From Candidula unifasciata (lineage: Eukaryota; Mollusca; Gastropoda; Stylommatophora; Geomitridae), in the NCBI GenBank assembly GCA_905116865.2, contig CAJHNH020008536.1, forward strand, positions 382,926-446,925: a stretch of 64,000 bases of DNA, read 5' to 3'. The notes below the pieces were generated by a model that was not told the origin of the DNA, ran no database searches, and saw only the letters and a program-made list of their open reading frames with translations. Below, piece after piece: positions 11,155-28,930 of the stretch (position 1 is the first letter of the stretch; each line of letters starts with the position of its first letter). The position numbers and the translations under genes were made by a program.

Positions 11155-12221
11155 GCAATGATATAAAACCGAACGAAAAGTATATTAGCGAGCTTCACAA
11201 TATAACAAACAAAAACAAAACGTGAACGTTGCAGCTATGGAGCCTTCTTCAGCACATACATAGATTAGACAATACTACACAAATACACAATATCACTTAT
11301 CTTCGTATCTCGTGGCAGCCAGGTCGATGTCAAGACAATAGTCTGGCCAGGCACGTGGGGCAGGGAAAATAAATATCCGGGGATATGCCAGGGGCCATCA
11401 CTCGAGGATAAGAGGAAACTATGTAGGCAGATCAGCCTCCTAGGATTAGATGAAGCTGTGTTGGCAGTTTAGTCCACCAGGTGCCTGAGTCCCCTCCCAC
11501 CTCCCAACCCTACCCCACCCACCCCAAAATACCTGTTTTACCTTTTTTGTTAATATGTTTTATTTCCACCCCATTTCCCCAAAAAATTATCTAATGTGAC
11601 GACTAATACAAGATGTAATAAATAAAATGTTATCTTCATTCGGTGTTTTTCCCCCCCTGTCTCAACCCTCTGCCGGTACGTAGAATAGTTCTCTAATTTT
11701 TCTAGTCTGCAGCCGTTAATTAAAAAAAAAAAAATAGTTAGAAGAAGGCTGAAGTATAGTATATGCAACCAGCTTTACCTTTTTAAGGAACGGAGAAATC
11801 AGTCATCATCATATGCCATGCTGATAAACCTTAATGGCCGTGGTCCGCCAGCTCACACAATCGCCAGAATCACGGAAAAATCAAGTATGCATATTTTATT
11901 GAACTTGATGCATTGATCTGATTTCCCTTCATTGTCTTTGCCAAGTGTGTTTGCTGAACCGCACCTAATTTGCTTAACTCATTCCGCTCCGTGACGAGAT
12001 GACGCTAATTCAAGTTTCATTTCTATTGGTCTATTTATGAAGACGTCACCAGAAGTTTCCTCATAAGAACAACAAATTTGCGGATCCTCATGTATAGAGA
12101 CAGTTTCATTTTTAGGAATTGGCTTTCTGAAAATTAGTTTTGAGAATATTGTGTGTTTTCAAGAGAAACTTTCCAAGATATAATAAGTACAGTTATTGTT
12201 TTACCGTGAGTAAATAACACT
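10830..12221. other. Spacer between the fibrinogen-related paralogues
   Basis: Holds a (TA)n run and AT-rich sequence. No second exon for the candidate leader at 10745 was found. Confidence 0.5.
11108..11152. repeat. (TA)n microsatellite
   Basis: Uninterrupted TA dinucleotides. A second, longer run lies at 16448-16519. Confidence 0.97.
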
Positions 12222-13319
12222 ATGGGGTATAAATCATCCCGAACTGTTATCTCAGTGTTGCAGTTACTGATATTTTTTACTCTAACTGAAGCCACCACGA
12301 CGTTTTATCGAGCCACTCTATGCGATGTCAAAACTAGATTGGCTAACAAATGCATGACATCTGTCAATAAACCAGAAAGAATAGTCAATTGCTGTGTCCG
12401 CTGCAGCTCCGATAGCAGTTGTCTTGGAGCTAGTGTGCAGCTAAACACGAGTAGTTGCTACATCCACACCCAGTGCAGTGGTACAACTGACTGTTCCAAA
12501 GGAGACCCGGGGTTTAAATACTACTCGAAAAGACCAGACAAGCTACCGTGTGTGTACGGAACCTGGAATGAAGCAACATGGAGCTGTAAGTGTTCTTACC
12601 CGAGGGTTGGGAAACTGTGCGATCGCTTGCCTACAAACTGCACAGAATTCGGCCAGTACTGGCCGACAACCTATGGTGACTCGATGATTGCCCTAAACCC
12701 CTCGCCAATTAATAGAAATGTCATTACTGTCTGTTCCCGAACGAAAGACAGTTTATCGACGATTGTTCTGCGAAATGTAGGAGAGCAGAACTTCAACAGG
12801 ACATTGTCCGACTACGTTCAAGGTTTTCTTACAAATCCTCCGCCATATAATTTAAGTTTCTGGGTAGGAATGGATGCCATGCCCTCTTTGTTAGGACCAA
12901 CACCAAGGAACATGAGAATCAGCATTTTCTTCAACAGTGCAACCCCTAAAAGGTACGATTATAGGTATTCGGGCGTTGTTTTAGGCGACAGCAGTACAAA
13001 CTACATGTTAACATATGAAAGCTACACAGCGTTGTCAGGAGCACCTAACGGGAACTGTCTGGAGCTGAGCAACATGACCTCCTTCTCCACTTGGGACTCC
13101 GACAATGACAAAGACAGCACAGAGAATTGGGCTTCAAGAGCTGGCGCCGGCTGGTGGTTCCCGTCCTCCAACTTCACATGCAATCCTCTTGGAGCGTTCT
13201 ACAACAAATCAACTCCCCCAACAGACGATGGCTACCTTCGATTCCCCGGCATCAGCACCGATCTGATTAGGAACAATCTTGTTAGGATTGAACTGCATAT
13301 TGAAGATCCATACGCTTGA
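12222..13319 (+). CDS. Secreted fibrinogen-related protein with PAN-like and EGF-like N-terminus (intact paralogue)
   Basis: A single open frame of 365 aa. Residues 1-26 form a signal peptide with a hydrophobic core (VLQLLIFFTL). Residues about 27-101 are a Cys-rich PAN/apple-like domain (CCVRCSSDSSCLGAS, CYIHTQC). About 106-135 is an EGF-like loop (CKCSYPRVGKLC). About 138-360 matches a fibrinogen C-terminal (FReD) fold: C140 and C171, NFNRTLSDYVQGF, FWVGM at 214-218, YRYSGVVLGD, and the calcium-loop-like FSTWDSDND at 288-296. The Cys of the usual NCA motif is Trp (NWASRAGAGWW), while a Cys remains at 320. It would be secreted and bind glycans or partners; related mollusc proteins serve in innate recognition. 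Several N-glycosylation sequons (NCT, NRT, NMT, NFT) occur. The start is chosen because it gives the signal peptide. Confidence 0.85.
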   Translation: MGYKSSRTVISVLQLLIFFTLTEATTTFYRATLCDVKTRLANKCMTSVNKPERIVNCCVRCSSDSSCLGASVQLNTSSCYIHTQCSGTTDCSKGDPGFKYYSKRPDKLPCVYGTWNEATWSCKCSYPRVGKLCDRLPTNCTEFGQYWPTTYGDSMIALNPSPINRNVITVCSRTKDSLSTIVLRNVGEQNFNRTLSDYVQGFLTNPPPYNLSFWVGMDAMPSLLGPTPRNMRISIFFNSATPKRYDYRYSGVVLGDSSTNYMLTYESYTALSGAPNGNCLELSNMTSFSTWDSDNDKDSTENWASRAGAGWWFPSSNFTCNPLGAFYNKSTPPTDDGYLRFPGISTDLIRNNLVRIELHIEDPYA

Positions 13320-14550
13320 TTTTCAGATGTTCCCCAGGATTCATCTCGATTAGAATGCTTACATAAGAAGGATTTTCTTATCAACATGAAGGTATCAGAT
13401 AAAAATCTCAAGTCTGATAGAAACTACAATAACCATGTCGTTGTCTTGAAACATTTCAATAATGATGTTAAGGATGTCAAGAGTGTTAAACAGTGAGATC
13501 AATGTGCAGACGAACTGGTCACGTTATAGTGGCAGTTTAAAGATGGCCACTCACTTTTGACATGCACTAAAGAAGGGCAGCATTCTGTTATTCGTTTTTA
13601 TTTTTTTTTTTTTTTAAATCATTGAAGGGGTAAAACTTATAGAAATTTATCGGCGAATGAAAGTCCTGTTTGGAGATACGTGTCTGTCACTCTAGCAAAT
13701 GTATGAATGGGGTAGGAAGTTTCAAAACTGAGCGATTATTGTGACGGACTGTTCACTACACAGTGTGTCTGACTCGTGATGTCACGTGCTTAATACTCTT
13801 GACACCTTGAACAACAATACTGACATATTACAAGACAAAGGCATGCGTATTGTCAATTCTTTCACACTTTTAAGGTTTTCATCTGAAGCCCCCGCTAGAA
13901 TGCATCAACAGATTGGCCTATTCCGACACAAATATCGGGCACGTAGTTAAGTGTTAGTTGCGTTTTTATTTCTGCAAACCAAGGCTATTATTTATTGATT
14001 TTTGTTTGGTTTTACTATTTAATCTCAGAAGTTTGCCATTGATTTCCAAAGAATATGACGTTCTACCCTTGGTCCAAATCAGTACACAGCTGCTGATATC
14101 AAATCGACTACAACTAATTTCGAACCGCCTGTGTAGGAACGGTGAAGCTGTGTTTACAACGGTTAAGTTACTCATGTCTTGCAGGTACACGATGATGATG
14201 ATGATACCAACTGCATAAATATCTTAAAGAAATTATTAAATAATGTATAAAATACCAAAAATAGACTCGACGTGTCGTTGAACACTTATACCCAAATTAT
14301 AAATAGTAGTAATCTAAATAACAATATCCTGATCAATCCATCTGGGTTTTAACTGTGATTTTTTAAATTTTAATAATGGATTTTTATGCCTATCAATTAT
14401 TTTTTATTATTCAATATCGCATAGTGTTTGTGTTAGTTACATACGATTGTAGGAGGATAGAATGGCTAAATTTAATATATTTTAAGTGTACTTTTCAACC
14501 AGTTATAGCAATTAAATTGTGCAGTCTATCTTTACGGATATTTAAAGTGA
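13320..14550. other. No gene recognised
   Basis: AT-rich downstream flank of the intact fibrinogen-related gene; no canonical AATAAA close to the stop and no family-like ORF. Confidence 0.5.
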
Positions 14551-14559
14551 TCTGGGGTG

Positions 14560-14870
14560 CCATTATTGCGTCTTCAGACACATTACCACCTGATATGCCA
14601 GCTCTGCCCAAAGACAACTTATCACAGACATCAGAAGGAGACAGTCATCATTTTTCGGCCATGTTATGAGAAGAGGGGAAATAGAACATGTTGTGACCAC
14701 TGGAAAGATCTGGGGAAAAAGGGATAGAGGAAGATAACGAGAGAAGATGCTTGACAGTCTTGTTGCATGGCATGGAGGTGTGTCGGCACCCGAACTGATA
14801 CATGCTGCAGGAGATCGTGGATTTTGGAGAGGCATGATCGCCCACGCCAGTCGGCAAGGCAACTGATGAT
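14560..14870 (+). mobile_element. RTE-like LINE C-terminal fragment
   Basis: SSFFGHVMRRGEIEHVVTTG, one TAA, then MLDSLVAWHGGVSAPELIHA and HASRQGN, the RTE-type pol C-terminus. Confidence 0.65.
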
Positions 14871-15094
14871 GATGATGAGGATGATGCCAGCTCTGCCTTT
14901 GTGATGGTTAAAGCGTGTTTGATTCTTTCCTGTAATTCTTTAGGAAGTAGTAAGTGGGGGTTGGAAAGGGGGGGGGGGGGGGAGAAAGGGCTCCAAAAAA
15001 ACGAAAAAATTGCATCCCACCTAGGAACGACTCTGTAGAGCGATTATTCCTAGCATGTTTGCTACCGTAACAGGCTTACTGCGGTAGTAAGTAA

Positions 15095-15235
15095 ATTGTA
15101 CCCCACCAGAACATCACACAAGCGATAAACACTAGGTGACTCAAAGTGCCACCATGTGGATGAGGATCCCCCGTGGAGAGGTCCCAGAAACAGCGTTCAA
15201 CTGTTAGGTTCTAGCAAAAACCAGTGTGGTGCTTC
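15095..15235 (-). mobile_element. Family D fragment
   Basis: Reverse copy with ACATCACACAAGCGATAAAC, ATGTGGATGAGGAT and GTCCCAGAAACAGCGTTC, lacking the 5' part. Confidence 0.55.
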
Positions 15236-15619
15236 AATATAAAAAATAAAAGATTGCGTACCACAAAGGAGATGACGAATAAGTTTAAGGCTTATTGCAA
15301 TGCAAAATATACTCAGAAGGGAAGTCGTTTGGAGTTAATATTTCTTGCAGAATAGTAAATAATGTTTAATGTTCCCAGCTATAACCCTGAGGGTGGAATA
15401 TTCTGTTGCTGTTTTTTTTTTTTTTTTTTTGGGGGGGGGGGGGGGGCAGGAAAATTACTACTACGGCATAGACAAAGAGATAAGACCACGTTGTCTATGG
15501 ACTGGCCGTTTGCCCAGCTTCTGTATTTTTTTTTAATCGAATGAATTACAAATTTTTGTTAACTTCAAGGGAACTAGTTCATGTCATAATTCAAAATGAA
15601 TCCGCGTAAATATCAGTGG

Positions 15620-15930
15620 TTTCCCCTGTCTATTCAAGGGTCCTCCTATTGTGGGGGAAAACAAGGATAGACCCACTGCCTTCCCAACACTCATGTACTA
15701 GGAGTCGACTGATTAGGGGCATCTTCGAAGTCGGAGTGAAAGGCAAGGAACCAATAGTCTGTATACAATTAAGCCAAATTTGTAAAACAGATGCGCACGC
15801 AGCAATCAGGTTGTGAAACAAGACTAAAGTGTCGAGGTGTACAAACAACCTAGAACTTTCCGCGGGAGTTTACAGCTGGTGAGTGCGAAGAAGTAGATAC
15901 CAGTGACCCTGGAACCTGAAATATAAAAGG
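15620..15930 (+). mobile_element. Family E dispersed repeat (about 280 bp)
   Basis: Shared blocks: a GGGGCATCTTCGAAGTCGGA-type block, GAGGAACCAACAGTCTGCAT-type block, AGACTAAAGT and GAGTTTACAGCTGGTGA. At least nine copies in the window. Confidence 0.6.
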
Positions 15931-16065
15931 CCGGGCGGGGGGGGGGGGCGGACACTCTAGACCCAAAGCCCATATAGAAAATGTCTACAGGGGTTAAGCC
16001 CACTCGCAACCATGTATATGCATTCTTTTCTCAAATATTTATTTATACATTTCCTATTATTTTTA

Positions 16066-16325
16066 ATCGGGGTCGCCAGCCTGAGGATCACAAGGTCGTG
16101 GGTTGGCGACTTGACGGAGCCGAACATTTTTTCAAAAATGATCTTGACTCCCAGGTCGACCCAGCCTTGAGTGGGTACCGGGTGCTGTCCTGGGAAGTAA
16201 AGGCAGCTGCCGTGATGCTGACCACAGGACCCACCAAGTGCCGAGTGGTCTATAAAAACATAGGTCAAGCTCTGTACTCCCAATACGCCTAAAGGCGTGA
16301 AAACGGGCCCTTTACTTCCTTATAG
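16066..16325 (+). mobile_element. Family A SINE, 5' part decayed
   Basis: Carries CGCCAGCCTGAGGATC, the B-box region AAGGTCGTGGGTTGGC and the body GGTCGACCCAGCCTTGAGTG and CTGGGAAGTAAAGGCAGC. Confidence 0.65.
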
Positions 16326-16437
16326 TTTACTTCAATAAGGCCATTAACCCATAAAAAGATTTGCAGATTTTTAAGATCCCAATACTCCAGCACTTAATTG
16401 TTCCCATCTTTCTGAATTATTGTGACAAACATTTCAA

Positions 16438-16447
<10 letters not shown>

Positions 16448-16519
<72 letters not shown>
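16448..16519. repeat. (AT)n microsatellite
   Basis: Uninterrupted AT run flanked by A tracts. Confidence 0.97.
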
Positions 16520-16522
<3 letters not shown>

Positions 16523-16649
16523 TAAAAAAAAAAACACTGCATCCACTACCTTGTTTCTTTCTAATTTAATGATTCATTGTCTTGTATTTGCATCCACACA
16601 GAAGAACACACTTCACTTTTGTGTTATTTAAATGTCATGTATTCTTTAC

Positions 16650-16862
16650 GTCCTTTTTAGGATGTAATTTTTTGTTATTAGAAGCCCCACTCTGGCTTTT
16701 GCCAGGGTCCGCAATATAGGCAGGCCATAAATATGGCCAATTGTCTGAACGCGGTTTCTGGGACCTCTCCACGGTGATCCTCATCCACATGGTGGCATTC
16801 TGTGTCATCGGGTGTTTATAGCTTGTGTGATGTCCTGGTGGGGTAAAAAGTCAGTCAGTCAG
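16650..16862 (+). mobile_element. Family D SINE-like element
   Basis: Shares the TTTTTAGGATG 5' part, the GCCAGGGTCCGCAATATAGG core and the (GTCA)n tail. Confidence 0.7.
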
Positions 16863-16998
16863 TCTGTGTTATTTAATGAAAGCATATGTGTGTTTTAAAA
16901 AAAAATACTTTTCATGTTAACTGAAAATAACAATAAAATAAACTTTATTCAGTTTTTAAAAAAACCACACAAACACACACACAATCAGACTTCTTGAG

Positions 16999-17450
16999 GA
17001 ATCGCTGTGACGTAGCGGCTAGACGCTCGCCTAACGGTTCAAAGGTCGAGGGTTTAAATCTGCATCGACTCAGATTTGGTTTCTTTACAACAATACCTTA
17101 GCTCCCAGTCGACCCAGACTAAGCCGGGTATCAGGAAAAGTCCTGGATAGTAAGGGGCGGCTGACAGGATGTTGACCATATCTAAGGGGCGGCTGACAGG
17201 AAGTTGACCATATCTAAGGGGCGGCTGACAGGATGTTGACCATATCTAAGGGGCGGCTGACAGGATGTTGACCATATCTAAGGGGCGGCTGACAGGATGT
17301 TGACCATATCTAAGGGGCGGCTAACAGGATGTTGACCATATCTAAGGGGCGGCTGCCAGGATGTTGACCATATCTAAGGGGCGGCTGACAGGATGTTGAC
17401 CATATCACCCGACGACTGTTGACTGTTCTATACAATATAGGCCTAGCGCT
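16999..17450 (+). mobile_element. Family A SINE expanded by an internal tandem array
   Basis: tRNA-like head (GTGACGTAGCGGCTAGACGC) and body as in other copies, but the TAAGGGGCGGCTGACAGGAT segment is repeated eight times before the final ATATCACCC and SINE tail. Confidence 0.7.
17151..17406 (+). repeat. 32-bp tandem array, 8 units, inside a SINE
   Basis: Units start TAAGGGGCGGCTGACAGGAT and end GTTGACCATATC, with one or two base changes per unit. Confidence 0.9.
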
Positions 17451-17691
17451 TTTATCCAACGTCTAGGATGTGCAAATTGTCTTTGATTTTGACCCCCCCC
17501 CCCCCCCCCCCCCCCGAAAATGTGTAAGGGGTTGAGGACTCCTCCTCCCCTTTTTGTCTCAAGAATTGTGTCCCTCAGTACTACGTTCAAAACAGGGCTA
17601 GCGATATATATAGTACGTACGACACAATGCTGACAATATGTATATAAATGTATATGTGTATGTATATATTTATATATGATATAATCTCATC

Positions 17692-18075
17692 TCATCTTGT
17701 TGATTCTCTAATATCTTGCAGTGACGAGGTGAAGTATAATTTCCGTGACAGTGCCCGTTTGTTGGCTTCGTACATGGAGATTCCCAGGGCCTCTGTGACT
17801 CCACCTGTCCATAGTTTGCATTGTCGGCCTCTTCTTCGCTTCCCGCCTAGTCTGTGTGTCATTGCTTTCTGTGGTATACTGTTTCCTGATATCCGCGTTA
17901 CATGGCCAAACCATTTTATCTGTTGTCTTGTAATGAAATCCAGGGCTGCCGCTCTGCCCATTTTCCATTGGTTTACATCATTCCTGATCTTATCTATTAT
18001 TGTTATATAAAGGCCCTTCGGAGGAATCTCATTTCAGTTGTAATTTTTCTGTTCTCTTTTTCTGTCATTGTCCAG
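17692..18075 (-). mobile_element. LINE reverse transcriptase C-terminal fragment
   Basis: QQIKWFGHVTRISGNSIPQK, GGKRRRGRQCKLWTGGVTEA and SSLQDIRESTR on the minus strand, with a shifted MRFLRRAF segment upstream. Confidence 0.65.
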
Positions 18076-18099
18076 TTCTGGCATTGATATACAGGAAAT

Positions 18100-18260
18100 A
18101 TATGGGGATACAAAACTGAAATGGGAAACAAATTGTCTGAGAAAAAGGGAACGTCCAAGGGAGACAATAAGAATAACATAATTAGAAGAGGCAAAAAATG
18201 CTGGGCTGAACTCCATCTCAGAAACTGAGGAAGTTGCATGCAATATAGCCGATACATATT
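18100..18260 (+). mobile_element. LINE C-terminal fragment
   Basis: LKWETNCLRKRERPRETIRI then EEAKNAGLNSISETEEVA, like the fragment at 52235. Confidence 0.45.
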
Positions 18261-18274
18261 TCATCACACACGGG

Positions 18275-18545
18275 AGTACGTGGTCTCGAGGTGCGGCATC
18301 CGCCTTGAGTGTTTGAGGTCCTGGGCCCAACCCAGGTAAAGACTGATTTTTTCACGTGAATTTCTAGTAATTTCCCCTGGTCTCTGGGTAGTAAGATCGA
18401 ATGCCCGTGTGTAAAGGTTGCGCACGTAAAAGAATCCCTTGGTAGTTGGCAGTGCACTACGCTGAGATTCTTCAGACTCAGGCTTGAGTTAGAAGTAAAA
18501 CGGAACACTTCTGGGTTTACATCCGGCTGCCATGATGTTGACCCG
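18275..18545 (+). mobile_element. SINE-like repeat, distinct family
   Basis: A head-like GTCTCGAGGTGCGGCATC, CCCAGGTAAAGACTG linker and body ending AACACTTCTGGGTTTACATC. Only one full copy recognised. Confidence 0.4.
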
Positions 18546-18886
18546 TTGACTAAACTAAAATCAACAATACCATCACAAAAATATAAATTGTAGAGTTTAC
18601 AAATTCACATCATCAGGTCCTAGGATTACAACAACAACAACAACAACAAACTAAATAGAACATAACTTTTTTCCAGTGGCATCAGAGGAAAGACCAAACA
18701 TAAAATTAAGGTACATCTAAACTCCAGAGTAGACAGAGTAGACAAGAAGATACTAAATGTGGTTCTAAAGTACCTGTACATAATAGTGTAGTAGATGGGA
18801 GTCTAAAAGTGGTATCAGCCGCTCACGCTGTGGGATTTACTGAAGAGGGGATCCGAGCACTTATGGATTGACTGGTTCGACGTGCA

Positions 18887-19115
18887 ATGAGGATGATCAA
18901 TCAGTCAGAATTTTCTGTACAAAACGTCACTCTCTTCTCGGCATGCTTGAACATTTCTCTTTCTCTACCAAATTCTCCAACCCTATGTGCTTTCACAGTC
19001 CATGCATCTTCAGCGTCTTGTATCCACTTTTGCGGAGGTAGGTCTCGTCCTCGTTTCCAGGAAACTGAGCCCTCCATCGTTGCTCTCTTCAGACCACCAG
19101 GGTGTTTGGTCATGG
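18887..19115 (-). mobile_element. LINE C-terminal fragment
   Basis: TMEGSVSWKRGRDLPPQKWI then DAEDAWTVKAHRVGEFGRER; same family as 62165-62380. Confidence 0.6.
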
Positions 19116-19202
19116 CTCACACCCAACTAACCAAAAATCTGACTGCATCTTGGTAATATTAAAGATGAAGGGCTGTGAAACAATCCTCGTACTTTCATGT
19201 AA

Positions 19203-19204
19203 GC

Positions 19205-19244
<40 letters not shown>

Positions 19245-19280
19245 TATGAATGCACGGATGGATGCATGAATGAATGAATG

Positions 19281-19322
<42 letters not shown>
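19203..19322 (+). repeat. (CAA)n and (AATC)n microsatellites
   Basis: CAA run at 19203-19241, AATG units, then AATC run at 19281-19320. Confidence 0.95.
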
Positions 19323-19323
<1 letters not shown>

Positions 19324-19862
19324 CTATCAATAAACTAATGAATGAAATAAGAACTGACATCCCTGGACTCCGGACATTCCTACACGTGCTACGTCTCCTT
19401 CTTCGGTAGCCAACGAAGAGTCGACATGCTACAAGTTGCCACCTGATTAAGAGCCCCCTTTGTTTCCCCGCCGTGTTGAATATCTTTCAGACCCCCCTTC
19501 TTACCCCTCACTGAACTAATCTGTCATCGTATGGATCCTGAAGATGTTTAACAGAACAGACAGAGATAATATCAGTATGTTTTCCCAATGAAATTAGAAC
19601 AAGAAAGCAGATTTCTCTTCGATTTGTACCTTCGGGGCTTCTGAAAATATGCCAGTAAGTTTATTTTCTGCTATTTACGCAGTTATCATGCATTATTAGT
19701 GTGGTTGTCTACTCACTGTCATTTCAAAAAGGTTGCGACCCATAGGTTGAGAACCGCTGTTATAACATAACACGTTATGACACTGTCGTCTGGAAGACGT
19801 AAGGGTGCCAACAAAACATCAACATTTTTTATATCCAAATTTGCAAATATTGAAGTCAGTTG

Positions 19863-26000
<6,138 letters not shown>

Positions 26001-26003
26001 TTT

Positions 26004-26015
26004 GTCTTATATATG
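26004..26015 (-). promoter_or_regulatory. TATA box candidate for the RNA ligase gene
   Basis: The minus strand reads CCATATATAAG about 45 bases before the third in-frame ATG. Placement fits a core promoter with a very short 5' leader. The region is generally AT-rich, with a (TA)n run near 26094-26109, so chance is possible. Confidence 0.35.
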
Positions 26016-26308
26016 GTTGCAGCTATATTGAATACACCACAATAACAAGAATTACTTCCTATTAGAAGATGTTCTTTTTTGGGCAACAAATTATATATAT
26101 ATATATATTATAATCAAAAAGGCTGAATAGGAAATTATTTATCTAGAAACTTTTTCTATTAACACCGCCACCACCACTACAACTATAATTACCACTACGA
26201 CTAGAAAGGAAAGGAGCAGGTACTCACCATAAAGAGTCTATAAACATGTGTCTGTTATCAGTACAAATGGTGGCGCTTTCTTTTAAGCCAACCACAAAGA
26301 CGTCACGG

Positions 26309-26545
26309 GAGTCGCCGTGGCGGAGCGGTTAGACGCTCGCCGCGGATGGGAAGGTCATGGGTTCGCTCCCTGGCGGAGCCGGACTTTTTCAAAAAAGACC
26401 TTGGATACCAGTTCGACCCACCCGTGAGTGGGTACAGGGTGCAGTTCCTGGGAAGTAAAGGCGGCCGCTGTGATGCTAACCACATCACCTATCTTGTGCC
26501 GATTGGTCTATAAAATAGGCCCTATACGCCTAAAGGTGGTAAGAG
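26309..26545 (+). mobile_element. Family A SINE
   Basis: Head GTCGCCGTGGCGGAGCGGTT, B box GGGTTCGCTCCC, body CTGGGAAGTAAAGGCGGCCG and ATTGGTCTATAAAAT. Lies just upstream of the RNA ligase gene. Confidence 0.7.
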
Positions 26546-27309
26546 TGGGTTTTCCATGGTTTCTAAGCTTTAGCGCGTTCCTTCCAAGGCCAAAGGTTTC
26601 GCGCGTTTACCCCCTTACCCTTAACCTAACCAAAATTATACGTTTAATCTACCATTCCCGGAAATATTTGACTGTCCCTTGACCTGTGGATTTTTCCTGT
26701 TTGTAGTTGACTAACAAGAAAGGGGCTGAAGAGCTGTCTAGGGAATATAATACTTACAGGTGTGCCGTGAAGAGAGAGAAACGTTCTGTAAATGACTTGC
26801 TGATTGTTAATAAATACGAAATTTATTACTTGGACTAGTAATCAGTCAATATAAGAAAGAATGCATGATAATAACAAGAGAGGGAAAGGATACAAATTGC
26901 AGTCACATACAGATAGATAACAGGGAAAAGGAAATCCCCGGATATAAAAATCAAAAGAAATGAGATATTAACGCTTATAATATTTCTAATATGTACCTTT
27001 AGCTTCACTAAACACACTCAAACTTCCAGAACACGAAAATAATTTCAGTCTTGGCGAAGAAAATGGAGTTCACATAGACCAGTTGTATAATCATAGGTCC
27101 AAAACTAACACACGCCTGGGGAAGTGGTGAATTTAACGGTTTCGGCTCTGATGCGGTTAACCGAACTAGACTTTCTATTATTGGATCATTAGTCAACGGG
27201 GACGATGTGGGTCGGTTAAACAATACTTCAAAATGTTGTGGTAAATCTCACGTAATCAAATGTTGCGGAAATATCTGGCCCGCATAACTCAGAGGGTTTC
27301 CCCAGGCTC

Positions 27310-27430
<121 letters not shown>

Positions 27431-27704
27431 GAGAGTATGCCAATAGCCAGCAAGGTGAAAGAAAGGGTAGCTGAGCTAGGGTGAAGTCAGCAAAGCAATC
27501 AATAAATCAATCAGGTACCACACCCACATTAAAGGTTGGCTGTAATCATTGCCGAATTTAGACCTGCTGAGGCCCTGATGTATATAAAGTCCTGAGGCCC
27601 CGATCGTTTTTAAATTATACCAGCTGATCTAAGAAAACGTTAACTTTTAAAAATATTGATAATATATATTTTTATTTGATTTTGACACAACTATTACATT
27701 ATAG

Positions 27705-28021
27705 AATTCTTCTTTTCTTCTTCTTCTTCCTTCTTCTTCTTTCTTCTTCTTTTTTTCTTCTTCTTCTTTTCTTCTTCTTTTTCTTCTTCTTTTTCTTCTT
27801 CTTTTTCTTTCTTCTTTCTTCTTATCTTTCTTTTTTCTTTCTTCTTTCTTCTTCTTTTTCTTTTTCTTTTATCTTTTTTTTCTTCTTCTTTCTTTTCTTT
27901 TTCTTTTTCTTTTTCTTCTTTTTCTTTTTCTTTTTCTTTTTCTTTTTTCTTTTTTCTTTTTCCTTTTTCTTTTTCTTCTTCTTCTTCTTTTTCTTATTTT
28001 CTTTTTCTTCTCTATCTTCTT

Positions 28022-28052
<31 letters not shown>

Positions 28053-28071
28053 TCTTCTTCTTCTTCTTCTT

Positions 28072-28102
<31 letters not shown>

Positions 28103-28104
28103 TT

Positions 28105-28135
<31 letters not shown>

Positions 28136-28522
28136 TTCTTCTTCTTCTTCTTCTTCTTCTATCTTTTCTTCTTCTTTCTTCTTCTCCTTCTTTCTTCTCT
28201 TTTCTTCTTTTTCTTCTCTTCTTCTTCTTTTTCTTCTTTCTTCTTCTTTCTTCTCTTCTTCTCTTTTCTTTTTCTTTCTTCTTCTTCTTCTTTTTCTTTC
28301 TTCTTCTTCTTCTTCTTCTTCTTCTTCTTCTTTCTTCTTCTTCTTCTTCTTCTTCTTCTTCTTCTTCTTCTTCTTCTTCTTCTTCTTCTTCTTCTTCTTC
28401 TTTCTTCTAGTTCTTCTTCTTCTTCTTTCTTCTTCTTCTTCTTCTTCTTCTTCTTCTTCTTCTTCTTCTTCTTCTTCTTCTTCTTCTTTTTCTTCTTCAT
28501 CTTCTTCTTCTTCTTCTTCTTC
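27705..28522 (+). repeat. 820-bp CTT polypyrimidine tract
   Basis: Almost purely C and T, mostly CTT with CTTT variants and rare A. All apparent ORFs here are low-complexity artefacts. Confidence 0.97.
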
Positions 28523-28544
28523 GTGAGCATTCGGAGCCCTTAAC

Positions 28545-28930
28545 GTTCACTGCTGCAGATATCACCCGCCTCCATTCACCTCTCTGGTTGGCCTTGTGTT
28601 ACTAGTTGGTTACAGCAAGTTTTTGTAATTCTACCTTGATATTATCTCTCCGTCGTCTTCTTGGTCTACCTCGTGGTATACGACCATTTAGCTCCCTTGT
28701 GTTTACAATTTTTACCTACCTGTCATCTGACATTCTCTCAGTATGCCCCAGCCATTTCAATTTGTTAGCTCTAATGACGTCAGTGATCAATGGTAATTTA
28801 AACAGGTTATGAATGCCGTTTCTCCTTCTAACTATCCATTCCACGCTGTTTGCGTCTTTGATGGGTCCAAAGATTCGTCACAAGACTCAGTTTGTGAAGA
28901 TCTATAATAAAGCTTCGTCTCTTTTGTTGT
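28545..28930 (-). mobile_element. LINE C-terminal fragment
   Basis: Minus frames contain LKWLGHTERMSDD and NTRELNGRIPRGRPRRRRRD. Also related to the copy at 55515-55850. Confidence 0.55.

Noticed and set aside
26600..26640. Telomere-like CCCTTACCCTTAACCTAACC
   Set aside because: Too short and irregular to call an interstitial telomere repeat.
27008..27223. Candidate first exon of the RNA ligase on the minus strand
   Set aside because: No frame ends with the required lysine before a donor without an intervening stop; the exon at 25896-26000 fits motif I exactly.
27676..28530. 244-codon Phe/Leu/Ser ORF and a Lys-rich ORF on the other strand
   Set aside because: Translations of the CTT polypyrimidine tract.
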